From Pomphorhynchus laevis (taxonomy: Eukaryota > Acanthocephala > Palaeacanthocephala > Echinorhynchida > Pomphorhynchidae): a stretch of 64,000 nucleotides of DNA. The position numbers and the translations under genes were made by a program. Of the stretch, positions 50,245 to 60,597 are shown piece by piece. Location of the stretch: contig WNNJ02002276.1 of assembly GCA_012934845.2 (NCBI GenBank), positions 1-64,000 on the forward strand, written 5' to 3'. The notes beneath the pieces were generated by a model. The model had not been told where the DNA came from. It ran no database searches and was given only the letters and a program-made list of their open reading frames with translations. Positions within the stretch are counted from its first letter, which is position 1. Every line of letters starts with the position of its first letter.

Positions 50245-52950
50245 AACATTTCCGAAAGGCGGACACAACTAGGCAAGAAAAATTTTTATAAAAAACGAAA
50301 GACCTTTATTAGACATTAAAAAAACATCTTTCATTTTTTTGCAGCATAGTGTAGGTAAAGTTTGAAATTAAATTTTTTTTCAAAAAAATTAAAATTTGAA
50401 TATTTTTCAAGAAAGTGTTCGGATTAGTTAAAAATTATCACACAATGATAGCACATTATGTATCTACACCACATATAAGTTTTAGCTCGATACGACGTAT
50501 ATTACGCTTCAGAGAAAATGTTCAATTTTTTGAACTTAAAAATATTTTTTTCTAACAAATCGATATGATAACTCACACTTTTTTTCATCTCACAACATCC
50601 ACAATCTATCAATTAACATTTACACAAAAACTTATGAATTGATTTATTTAGTATGTTGAAAAAATTTAAATTTTAATTTTTTAAATTAAAAAATAATTAA
50701 AATTTTACCATTGCCCTTGTTAGTAGTTTGTTTACTGCAATATTATTATAATACGATTACAAATCATATATCCACATTATTTTCAAGTTTGAGATTGATT
50801 TAACATGTATTACGTTGTAAAACAAAATTTAATTTTTTGAACTTCAAAATACATTTTAAGCACTTTGGTAAGATATCCTATCATCATTTTTAACTTATTA
50901 TTTCCAAATTACAACAAATCAACGAATACACAAAAAATTGGCATCATTACTTTATTATCTTGAATAAAAATAAATTTATTTTTAACAATTTTAAAAATTT
51001 TAAACGCTGGTTTTATTTCTTCAGTAATGAGAAAACTGAAATTTTAAATCGTGTATACACGATTTTTAGATGGTTTGGAATCTTCACGCATTGATCAGTA
51101 AGCAGTAAGTAAGTAAGTAAGGGTTTTATTAATAACTATATAACTGATAAAAAAACTTATAAAACAAAAACATGTAAAAGAAAACTTTAAATAGAAACTG
51201 TTCACGACGTGTATTTTGAAATCTTCAACTTATATTCACGGCCTCAGGTCCAGAGGGATCTGAGCCCCTCGGCCACACCAGCGCGCCGCCCTCTGACTGA
51301 ACCATTCGGGGTCTCTCACACACCTAAGGGTTTAGTCAAGGCAGACTATGGTTGGTAATCTCGAGATGAGGAGCTCGAGAAACCTTAGTCTTTGTTCTGG
51401 GGGAAGTCTTCGTGAGAAGAAGACTAATCCCGAGATAGCCCAAGTACCCCAGAGGCGCACTTGGGTTATCCCATTCAATGACAGATGCTGGGCCCGTTTC
51501 AGAGCCCACCTAGCTTTCTTCAGGATACGTTTAAGTCTATCCAGGTCAGCTTTCGCCGACCAATTCACCGTAACGGTGAACCCCAGATATTTTACTCGAC
51601 TCGTGAAGATGGGGAGTGGTTGATGCTGCAAAATGGAGGAGAGTGTAAAGAGTGCTAGTCTCTTAAGTTTCTTTTTGGTGGCAGGAACGCCATTAAAGAC
51701 AACAACCTGTGATTTAGAGGAGTTTAAAATAAGATTGGATGGGGGCAACTGATCTTTTAATCTTAAAAAGAAACGGCTGATGTCAGAGATTACATCTTTG
51801 CACCTGCGTCCAGAGAACAAGGCTGTGGTATCATCAGCATATACCACTAGATGTTGATCACGTTTAAAATTCTTGAATAATACAATGGATGCAGCAAGAT
51901 ATAAGATAGGAGAAAGTGGGGATCCTTGAGGTACACCTGTAATAGGTTAGAACTGACGCGCATCAGGGTCGTCTTCATAGTAGAACCGCTTGGTGTACAA
52001 CAATATATCCACCCTGTTAACAATTCTCGCAGGCAACCCGAGGGACCTGAGAGAGGAGATAACGAAGGGAATGGAGATCCGGTCAAATGCAGCTGAAAAA
52101 TCAAGAAAAACAGCCACAGCAAGCTGATGACTATTATTCTGACAAAACTGATGCACTTCACCAATTGCTGAATGGACCGAGCGCCCTTTGACAAACCCAT
52201 GAAAACTCGGTGGGATCAAATTACGCCTACATAAATGAACGCGGATTCTACGCGCAAGCGCTTACTCGTAGATGGATATGAGGGCGTTTTGAATCGAGAT
52301 GGGCCGCAGATCTTTAGGACAAGTGATTAATCTCTTTTTAGGTGAAAAAACTCGACGGCTGATGTTGATTTCCGCTATGTCAAACGGGGAGGCTAATAGC
52401 ATTGTGATGGCGACCTTCTTTTTTCTGACTGTATGTCAAAAGCTGACAGACACGAGTGGTGAGTGGCGCGTGGGATTTGGAGGTGCCCGGGAGTGGTCCC
52501 CAGGAGTTAAGGATATCTGTAACAGACAAGTCCCTACTCCTGAAGTCACACCAAGGCGGGATTGGTTGGGGAGAATGAGTGGCTCCATAATTATGTAAGG
52601 AAAGTGACTCCTCTAAAACTTTGTCAAGGCCTATGCTACCAATCCAAACCAAGGCTCTATCCTTCCAGCAAACAAATTTCTCCTTCTTGAATATCTTCCA
52701 GAAAAAAGCCTGAGAAGGGTTTTGGTGAGCAATGCTTGCCCTATCCCTGCTCAGCTGGAGCCTATATCTAGTGCTCCAGTATTCATTCGAGAGGATATTC
52801 TGGCGGAAACAGAGAGATTGGGAAGGTGCAACATTTTAGCTAGGACCTTGAGCTTTGTTGGAGTAGGATTGTATATTCGACCTTTATAGGTAGTCGAAAG
52901 GATCGCGGTAGCTTGCGAGGAGAGGAAGGAATTAAATTCGGTCAAATTCT
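50245..52950 (+). repeat. Left arm of a large inverted repeat
   Basis: Reverse complement of about 57090-59817 with near identity. The outer 865 bp (50245-51110) is AT-rich non-LINE DNA and the rest is the 3' part of LINE copy D. Identity falls clearly at about 52950 and inward. The outer edge lies at CAACATTTCCGAAAGG. Confidence 0.9.
51332..52652 (-). pseudogene. LINE copy D reverse transcriptase, broken
   Basis: Pieces: 52652-52380 (pre-RT), 52219-51947 with FHGFVKGRSVHSAIGEVHQF and motif A LAVAVFLDFSAAFDRISIPF ending at a stop after DPDARQF, and 51847-51332 with motif C MVYADDTTALFSGRR, SRVKYLGFTVTVNWSAKADL and SGLVFFSRRLPPEQRLRFLE. The stop after DARQF and the early stop after IVCLD are identical in copy E. 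Motif B (PQGSPLSPILYL) is present just after the first stop. Confidence 0.85.
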
Positions 52951-53695
52951 CATTACCAATTCTGGGGAAGAGTTGGATAGCCGCCTGAAAAAAAGCCACT
53001 CTGATGGGATCAAAGTGAAACCTCCTTCTAAGCAACGTATCTTCCTCTATCCGCCAACGAATTAGGTCATGAGAGATGGTCTGTTTTTGGCGCGACTGCT
53101 CAGTACAGATGGGTTTCAACAACCACATCTAATGAAGCAGTAATATGTCGAGGAGAGAATTAGTTGTTGAGCAATGAAAAGTTGGGGACGGTGGTTTGTG
53201 AATAAGGTAATCGTTCCTAGCTCTGCGGAGTGCTGCATTAATCCAACGACCGGTTCTGTCGTTGAAGTCACCGAGTAACATGTCATAGCCACTACCCAAG
53301 ATACGGTCCAGGAGATCACGGTTCTTGTGAATTTCCCCTGGCCTAATATAGATATTGGCTATGCTGATACGTTTACCATTCTTACAAAGTGAAACAGCTA
53401 AACAAGACAGGGCTGGACAAGAATAGTTTAAAAGAAGAGATGATATTAAGGAGCATTTAACTAGGGTTAAAAGACCTTGAGATGAAGAGGCGTGAGGAGG
53501 GGTTATGTACGGAGTGAAGTGGGTGTAAATATGCTTGGGGATAAATCGAGTAATGTCCTGGGGGATACGGATAGACCGCGTCTCTTGAAGGACTATAACA
53601 TCCGCATCTCTACCAGATAGAAGGCTAAGGGCAGAAGCACCTCCCGAATTCCACTGAAGTATATTCAGTGAAAAAGGCTCTTGACTACTTTGCAT
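52751..53695 (-). pseudogene. LINE copy D ORF2, APE endonuclease region
   Basis: From MQSSQEPFSLNILQWNSGGA the frame is open for 188 codons with IVLQETRSIRIPQDITR, ANIYIRPGEIHKN, MLLGDFNDRTGRWINAALRR and TTNSLLDILLLH, then a TAG stop. The next part (MWLLKPICTEQSRQKQTISH and DLIRWRIEEDTLLRRRF) continues in the same frame to 52751, where a one-base loss shared with copy E (ARISSRMNTG) shifts the frame. All APE motifs up to the stop are present. Confidence 0.82.
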
Positions 53696-53866
53696 TGTGT
53701 TACGAAAGCTGGAGTGGGATGCTTACCTCCTAGCAGAAACTAGGAGAGAGAAAGTTGCCCTTCTCACTCCCAGCCCTACCAGGAGAAGACACTTGCCCAC
53801 CGGCATTATCTTCATCTCCCTTTGAGGCCAACAACTCCCAGCATATATCATCTTTCTTTGCTAACT

Positions 53867-54988
53867 TCAAGGAAGCCAACTTTTGTTAAGATGATCTCTT
53901 CTTAAAACGGGGGCTCTCTTTGAAGAGGTAAGAATCGTCGATGGAGGAGAACGGGACTCCTCGAATTTCGCTATCAGATGGTTCGTTAAGGCTCGAATCT
54001 CGTCTTTATATATCTGTAGTCTTGCGTCAACAATTTTAAAAATGTCGGTGTCCGACATACCATAACCGTTTGAATTGGATAAGCTGGCAGCGGCAAAGTG
54101 GGCCGGTTTGACCGGTGCCCCACAATGCCTTAATTTGTATTCTTTGAAGATAGGACATCTTCTAGACCAGGCCGGGTGCTGACCACCACAATTGGAACAC
54201 AGAGGGGGGAGAGAACATTTCCCCTCATGGACTTCGGAAGAGCTGCAAACCCCACACGTATGGGGCCTAGTACAGTTCGAGGACCAGTGCCCCCAGAGGT
54301 GGCACCCATTGCAATGGGGGTATGTTAAGTCATCAGCATCTACGATATTGAAAGAAAGATTGTACCCCAGAAAGGGGTTACATTTGCTTTTAGCCAGACA
54401 TTCCGCCTGATCGACTGCGGTAGAACAGAATGCTATTGGTATAGCCTGGCCTTTCTTGCCCAGGATTGGGCGAATATTATGAATTTTGAACTCAGATGTG
54501 AGAGCAATGATATCTTCCTCCGTTGCGAAGGGCGGAAAATTATTAATTTTCAGAGTCGCCTGAATAGGCCTGTAAGTAGTTGACCCAAATTCTTTTAGGT
54601 GTGTTTCGAAAAATTCTAGGTACGATGCTGCCAGATCTGGAGAGCTGAAAGAAACCCGGATTTCGGAATCTAAATATTTTATCGAATTAAATAGAATTCT
54701 CTTCTTATAAGAGCTTGTAAACTCTCTCAGAAAAATATTGAAAAGATTCTTCCTTTCAAATGGTTGAAGAAGTCTGATTATTACCAGATTCACCACTTTA
54801 GGCACAGGAGGGAGTTCTCCATCCGTGCTTGAGATTAAAAAATTAGACGAAATAGGACTAACCTTGTTTTCTTTGGCTTGAAAATTCGATGTTACATTGG
54901 AAATACCTGAGTTCCGTTCCATATTAGCTTGATTTTGTAAGTTGTTTGAAGCACCGATGGTAATTTTTTTTACAATTTTTTCCGTCAT
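53867..54988 (-). CDS. LINE copy D ORF1, RNA-binding zinc-knuckle protein
   Basis: A 373-codon frame starting MTEKIVKKITIGASNNLQNQ; the second Met (in NMERNSG) aligns with copy A. RRM-like core: GELPPVPKVVNLVIIRLLQP and PPFATEEDIIALTSEFKI. Knuckles: CNGCHLWGHWSSNC, a CGVCSSSEVHEGKC block, and CSNCGGQHPAWSRRC. It ends earlier than other copies, in KRAPVLRRDHLNKSWLP, because the family's usual EDIA..Q tail is out of frame or lost, so the C terminus is probably truncated by a frameshift. Confidence 0.82.
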   Translation of the reverse strand: MTEKIVKKITIGASNNLQNQANMERNSGISNVTSNFQAKENKVSPISSNFLISSTDGELPPVPKVVNLVIIRLLQPFERKNLFNIFLREFTSSYKKRILFNSIKYLDSEIRVSFSSPDLAASYLEFFETHLKEFGSTTYRPIQATLKINNFPPFATEEDIIALTSEFKIHNIRPILGKKGQAIPIAFCSTAVDQAECLAKSKCNPFLGYNLSFNIVDADDLTYPHCNGCHLWGHWSSNCTRPHTCGVCSSSEVHEGKCSLPPLCSNCGGQHPAWSRRCPIFKEYKLRHCGAPVKPAHFAAASLSNSNGYGMSDTDIFKIVDARLQIYKDEIRALTNHLIAKFEESRSPPSTILTSSKRAPVLRRDHLNKSWLP

Positions 54989-55127
54989 TACACTTCTTTT
55001 ACATTTTTGTTTTGTTGTAATCGTGTAAGCGTGCGTTTAAAATATCGTTTCGAGCCATTCAACACATGCGTTGTAATCACGTAGCGGTCCGCTGATCAAT
55101 GCAAAAAAAATCAAGGACTGCAAAAAA

Positions 55128-56333
55128 ATGAGTACATTTAGCATGTCGGAGCGTTCAAAGAACTCAATGAAAACTAATTTTCCTGCCAATGCAATAAACG
55201 AGGTAAGTGGAGATTTAGGTTATCTTGAATATATTCCGGAGGGTGAACTTCCCCCGGTACCAAAATTATCCAACCTGGTGATTATCAGACTTTTGGTGCC
55301 TCTGGAAAGGCAGAACATGTTCAATGTTTTTATAAGAGGCTTTGCTCATCGATTTAAAAAAAGGATATTGTTCAATGCGATTAAATATTATGAATCTGAG
55401 ATTAAAATCTCATTCTGCACTCCTGATCTCGCAATGTCGTACGTAGACTACTTTAAAAAAGAGCATTCGGAACAAGGCATAATTGCTTCCAAACCAATCC
55501 TGGCAACAATAAAGATAAATAATATGCCCACATACATTTCAGAAGAAGATATATCAGCCCTAGAAACTGATTACAAAATCTCTAACGTGCGCTTTATAAA
55601 AGGGATTAAAGGCTTCCCCATTCCCGTGGCGTTCTGCAATGCCCCGGTTGATGAAGCTCTAAAACTATCGATTTCAACATGCAATCCTTTTATGGGGTAT
55701 AATTTGAGATTTTCAATAATCGAAACCAACTCACTAACGTACCCTCACTGCAACAATTGTCATCAGTGGGGGCATTGGTCCACTGGATGTTCTTTACCAC
55801 ATAAGTGCGGCGTGTGTGGTACAACTGCTATACATCCTGAGAAGTGCGAAAGTAAGCCATTTTGCGCAAACTGCGGTGGTGAGCACCCCGCATGGTCAAA
55901 AAAGTGTAAAATCTTTAAAGCGTACCAAAAGAGACACAGGGGTGTGACAGCAAAACCGACTAGCTTCGTGGAAGCTGTCTCGTCTAACAAGAAAGACGAC
56001 AGGATGCCGGACACAGAAATTCTTAAACTTATTGAAATGCAGCATCAGGCATCAATGATTCAACTTGAAAAATTGGTCCAAAAATTGGTGGGTCAATTAG
56101 CGGAATCCTTCCTTTCACCTCCTTCTGGGAAGACTAACAATATTAAGAAGCCACCAAAATCTAAGAAACGAAACGGGTCAGCGCTGAGCATAGCTGCTCT
56201 GAAGCTTGCTCGGAAGGATTCGATTTGGGCTATGGCTAACGAGGGAAATGAAGATATCGCCCGTGGGCAAGCGACTCCATTTGTCGTGACGGGAAGCGGT
56301 AAAGGCGACTTTTCCGCCTCTAGTTGCGACTAG
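55128..56333 (+). CDS. LINE copy E ORF1, intact RNA-binding zinc-knuckle protein
   Basis: 401 residues, MSTFSMSERSKNSMKT at the start (the second Met, MSERSK, is also possible). RRM-like region: PEGELPPVPKLSNLVIIRLL, PTYISEEDISALETDYKI. Three knuckles: CNNCHQWGHWSTGC (about residue 208), a CGVCGTTAIHPEKC block, and CANCGGEHPAWSKKC. A possible coiled segment follows (PDTEILKLIEMQHQASMIQL), then a basic region and the family tail GNEDIARGQATPF. It coats element RNA in the RNP. It is the longest and best-preserved ORF1 here. It shares only about half of its residues with copy D by eye. Confidence 0.87.
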   Translation: MSTFSMSERSKNSMKTNFPANAINEVSGDLGYLEYIPEGELPPVPKLSNLVIIRLLVPLERQNMFNVFIRGFAHRFKKRILFNAIKYYESEIKISFCTPDLAMSYVDYFKKEHSEQGIIASKPILATIKINNMPTYISEEDISALETDYKISNVRFIKGIKGFPIPVAFCNAPVDEALKLSISTCNPFMGYNLRFSIIETNSLTYPHCNNCHQWGHWSTGCSLPHKCGVCGTTAIHPEKCESKPFCANCGGEHPAWSKKCKIFKAYQKRHRGVTAKPTSFVEAVSSNKKDDRMPDTEILKLIEMQHQASMIQLEKLVQKLVGQLAESFLSPPSGKTNNIKKPPKSKKRNGSALSIAALKLARKDSIWAMANEGNEDIARGQATPFVVTGSGKGDFSASSCD

Positions 56334-56367
56334 GTGGAGGGCGTCCCACTTCGGTAACACTTACGCA

Positions 56368-57310
56368 ATGGGAAGTAATCAAGGACCTTTTTCACTGAAT
56401 ATCCTTCAGTGGAATTCGGGAGGTGCTTCCGCCCTTAGCCTTCTATCTGGTAGAGATGCAGATGTTATAGTCCTTCAGGAGACGCGGTCTATCCGTCTCC
56501 CCAGGATATTACTCGATTTATCCCTAAGCACATATACACCCACTTTACTCCTTACATAACCCCCCTCACTCCTCTTCATCTCAAGGTCTTTTAACCCTAG
56601 TAAAAAGCTCATTAAGATCATCCCTCCTATTAAACTACTCTTGTCCAGCCCTATCTTGTTTAGCTATATCACTTTGTAAGAACGGTAAGCGTATAAGCAT
56701 AGCCAATGTCTATATTCGGCCAGGAGAAATTCACAAGAACCGTGACCTTCTGGATCAAATATTGGGGAGCGGTTATGACATGTTACTTGGTGACTTCAAC
56801 GACAGAACTGGTCGTTGGATTAATGCAGCACTCCGCAGAGCAAGGATCGACTATCTTATTCATAAACCACCTTCCCCAACCTTTCATTGCTCTACAACAA
56901 ATTCTCTCCTCGACATATTACTGCTACATAAGATGTGGTTGTTGAAACCCATTTGCACCAAGCAGTCGCGTCAACAACAGACCACCTCTCATGACCTAAT
57001 TTGCTGGAGGCTAGAGGACGATACGTTGCTTAGAAGAAGGTTTCACTTTGACCCTATTAGAGTGGCCTTCTTTCAGACAGCTATCCAACTCTTCCCCAGA
57101 ATTGGTAATGAGAATTTGACCGAATTTAATTCCTACCTCTCATCGCAAGCTACCGCGATCCTTTCGACTACCTATAAAGGTCGAATATACAATCCTACTC
57201 CAACAAAGCTCAAGGTCCTAGCTAAAATGTTGCACCTTCCCAATCTCTCTGTTTCCGCCAGAATATCCTCTCGAATGAATACTGAAGCACTAGATATAGG
57301 CTCCAGCTGA
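56368..57310 (+). pseudogene. LINE copy E ORF2, APE endonuclease region
   Basis: Starts MGSNQGPFSLNILQWNSGGA. A one-base loss near 56500 shifts the frame after TRSIRLPRI. The 56762-57310 frame shows MLLGDFNDRTGRWINAALRR, TTNSLLDILLLHKMWLLKPI and TTSHDLICWRLEDD, so it lacks the TAG present in copy D. It then ends at the frameshift shared with D (ARISSRMNTE). Similarity to copy D in this part is about 90-93 percent, lower than in the RT part. Confidence 0.82.
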
Positions 57311-59817
57311 GCAGGGATAGGGCAAGCATTGCTCACCAAAACCCTTCTCAGGCTTTTTTCTGGAAGATATTCAAGAAGGAGAAATTTGTTTGCTGGAAGG
57401 ATAGAGCCTTGGTTTGGATTGGTAGCATAGGCCTTGACAAAGTTTTAGAGGAGTCACTTTCCTTACATAATTATGGAGCCACTCATTCTCCCCCAACCAA
57501 TCCCGCCTTGGTGTGACTTCAGGAGTAGGGACTTGTCTGTTACAGATATCTTTAACTCCTGGGTACCACTCCCGGGCACCTCCAAATCCCACGCGCCACT
57601 CACCACTCGTGTCTGTCAGCTTTTGACATACAGTCAGAAAAAAGAAGGTCGCCATCACAATGCTATTAGCCTCCCCGTTTGACATAGCGGAAATCAACAT
57701 CAGCCGTCGAGTTTTTTCACCTAAAAAGAGATTAATCACTTGTCCTAAAGATCTGCGGCCCATCTCGATTCAAAACGCCCTCATATCCATCTACGAGTAA
57801 GCGCTTGCGCGTAGAATCCGCGTTCATTTATGTAGGCGTAATTTGATCCCACCGAGTTTTCATGGGTTTGTCAAAGGGCGCTCGGTCCATTCAGCAATTG
57901 GTGAAGTGCATCAGTTTTGTCAGGATAATAGTCATCAGCTTGCTGTGGCTGTTTTTCTTGATTTTTCAGCTGCATTTGACCGGATCTCCATTCCCTTCGT
58001 TATCTCCTCTCTCAGGTCCCTCGGGTTGCCTGCGAGAATTGTTAACAGGGTGGATATATTGTTGTACACCAAGCGGTTCTACTATGAAGACGACCCTGAT
58101 GCGCGTCAGTTCTAACCTATTACAGGTGTACCTCAAGGATCCCCACTTTCTCCTATCTTATATCTTGCTGCATCCATTGTATTATTCAAGAATTTTAAAC
58201 GTGATCAACATCTAGTGGTATATGCTGATGATACCACAGCCTTGTTCTCTGGACGCAGGTGCAAAGATGTAATCTCTGACATCAGCCGTTTCTTTTTAAG
58301 ATTAAAAGATCAGTTGCCCCCATCCAATCTTATTTTAAACTCCTCTAAATCACAGGTGGTTGTCTTTAATGGCGTTCCTGCCACCAAAAAGAAACTTAAG
58401 AGACTAGCACTCTTTACACTCTCCTCCATTTTGCAGCATCAACCACTCCCCATCTTCACGAGTCGAGTAAAATATCTGGGGTTCACCGTTACGGTGAATT
58501 GGTCGGCGAAAGCTGACCTGGATAGACTTAAACGTATCCTGAAGAAAGCTAGGTGGGCTCTGAAACGGGCCCAGCATCTGTCATTGAATGGGATAACCCA
58601 AGTGCGCCTCTGGGGTACTTGGGCTATCTCGGGATTAGTCTTCTTCTCACGAAGACTTCCCCCAGAACAAAGACTAAGGTTTCTCGAGCTCCTCATCTCG
58701 AGATTACCAACCATAGTCTGCCTTGACTAAACCCTTAGGTGTGTGAGAGACCCCGAATGGTTCAGTCAGAGGGCGGCGCGCTGGTGTGGCCGAGGGGCTC
58801 AGATTCCTCTGGACCTGAGGCCGTGAATATAAGTTGAAGATTTCAAAATACAAGTCGTGAACAGTTTCTATTTAAAGTTTTCTTTTACATGTTTTTGTTT
58901 TATAAGTTTTTTTATCAGTTATATAGTTATTAATAAAACCCTTACTTACTTACTTACTGCTTACTGATCAATGCGTGAAGATTCCAAACCATCTAAAAAT
59001 CGTGTATACACGATTTAAAATTTCAGTTTTCTCATTATTGAAGAAATAAAACCAGCGTTTAAATTTTTAAAAATTGTTAAAAATAAATTTATTTTTATTC
59101 AAGATAATAAAGTAATGATGCCAATTTTTTGTGTATTCGTTGATTTGTTGTAATTTGGAAATAATAAGTTAAAAATGATGATAGGATATCTTACCAAAGT
59201 GCTTAAAATGTATTTTGAAGTTCAAAAAATTAAATTTTGTTTTACAACGTAATACATGTTAAATCAATCTCAAACTTGAAAATAATGTGGATATATGATT
59301 TGTAATCGTATTATAATAATATTGCAGTAAACAAACTACTAACAAGGGCAATGGTAAAATTTTAATTATTTTTTAATTTAAAAAATTAAAATTTAAATTT
59401 TTTCAACATACTAAATAAATCAATTCATAAGTTTTTGTGTAAATGTTAATTGATAGATTGTCGATGTTGTGAGATGAAAAAAAAGTGTGAGTTATCATAT
59501 CGATTTGTTAGAAAAAAATATTTTTAAGTTCAAAAAATTGAACATTTTCTCTGAAGCGTAATATACGTCGTATCGAGCTAAAACTTAAATGTGGTGTAGA
59601 TACATAATGTGCTATCATTGTGTGATAATTTTTAACTAATCCGAACACTTACTTGAAAAATATTCAAATTTTAATTTTTTTGAAAAAAAAATTAATTTCA
59701 AACTTTACCTACACTATGCTGCAAAAAAAATGAAAGATGTTTTTTTAATGTCTAATAAAGGTCTTTCGTTTTTTATAATTTTTTTCTTGCCTAGTTGTGT
59801 CCACCTTTCGGAAATGT
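57090..59817 (-). repeat. Right arm of a large inverted repeat
   Basis: Partner of 50245-52950. It holds the 3' part of LINE copy E and about 860 bp of flank. The two arms share several disabling changes in the LINE (for example the stop after DPDARQF), which shows one arm was copied from the other after the LINE had died. Confidence 0.9.
57371..58730 (+). pseudogene. LINE copy E reverse transcriptase, broken
   Basis: It mirrors copy D almost base for base. Pieces: IPPWCDFRSRDLSVTDIFNS near 57500, 57843-58115 with motif A and the stop after DPDARQF, motif B just after it, and 58215-58730 (171 codons) whose translation is the same as that of copy D. The C-terminal CCHC-like RDPEWFSQRAARW follows a stop, as in D. 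Confidence 0.85.
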
Positions 59818-60305
59818 TGACATGGAGTTATCTTGTGAGGTACTCAGAGATTAAAAGCGAATGGTTTAAACGATCTTTGTACTAAAATTATCAAATAGAA
59901 CATTGAATCCACTATATTTTTAAAACCTGGTTTTGTTGGGACAGAAACAGAAAGAATTTTAAGTTGGATAGCAACAAAATCAGCTCAACGTGTTCAGATA
60001 TATAGTGTAAGTATAAAATTGCTGCGGCAGCGTTTAAATGTCATATTAGCTAAAATTACATCGATCTGCTTGAGGTATACGAAACAATAGGCTTTTAATG
60101 CTTTTTGCTCAGCACCATTCAGCAATGAGTAAGCAACGTTCAAAAAAGAAAAAGAAGAGAGTGTTGTCAATTATTTTGTTTAAACTGATGCCCATTTTCG
60201 GGAACCACTTTGTATTACTTTGCAAGAAATTTACCATTAAAAAATCATAGCAAAACTATTGACTCGTGTGATGTAAATGCGTCTTCTTAGATTCCGTAAA
60301 CATCT
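59818..60305. other. Unassigned stretch
   Basis: No gene or element recognised between the inverted repeat and the next LINE fragment. Confidence 0.5.
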
Positions 60306-60597
60306 TTTACCCACAGCGCAATACGGGTTCCGTTCAAACAGTTCAACATCGAATGACATATAATATGCTCGTGATAAGTTTATCAAGACTTTTACAAATC
60401 GCAGACCATTGTACGCCACACATATCGACTTTAAGCAAACATTTGACACAGTAAATCGTTCCTTGCTACTCCATAAATTTTTCTCGAAAGTATACATCAG
60501 TGTACGCAGTATGCTATTAATTTATTCTGTTCTCCAGCTTGATCGCATAAACTTATCCGATAATCTTAGAATTTTGGAATTCTTCCAAATTTAACCA
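60306..60597 (+). pseudogene. LINE reverse transcriptase scrap
   Basis: PTAQYGFRSNSSTSNDI, then RRPLYATHIDFKQTFDTVNR (RT motif A, DF..TFDTVNR), in one frame with a stop between. It is a short relic of a non-LTR RT distinct from the C/T-rich LINE that starts at about 60598. Confidence 0.65.

Larger units (their letters stand above)
51110..55010 (-). mobile_element. APE-type LINE copy D (minus strand)
   Basis: Same family as copies A-C: ORF1 (54988-53867), ORF2 endonuclease (53695-52751), RT (52652-51332), a 3' UTR, and a tail of TTAC units at about 51107-51122 instead of the TTATT tail of A and B. Copies D and E start about 100 bp apart, head to head. The ORF1 sequences of D and E are only roughly half alike, but their RT parts are almost identical. 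Confidence 0.85.
55090..58955 (+). mobile_element. APE-type LINE copy E (plus strand)
   Basis: Partner of copy D. ORF1 (55128-56333) is intact, followed by a 34-bp gap and ORF2 from 56368. The 3' end has ACTTACTTACTTAC at about 58943-58956, then flank that mirrors the flank of copy D. The family's two-ORF layout is complete, but ORF2 carries at least four disabling changes. Confidence 0.85.

Noticed and set aside
50245-59817. Dismissing the large inverted repeat as a pure assembly fold-back
   Set aside because: The arms differ clearly in their inner parts and at scattered sites, and copies D and E have different ORF1 genes, so a simple duplicated read artefact does not explain it, though long reads should confirm the junctions.
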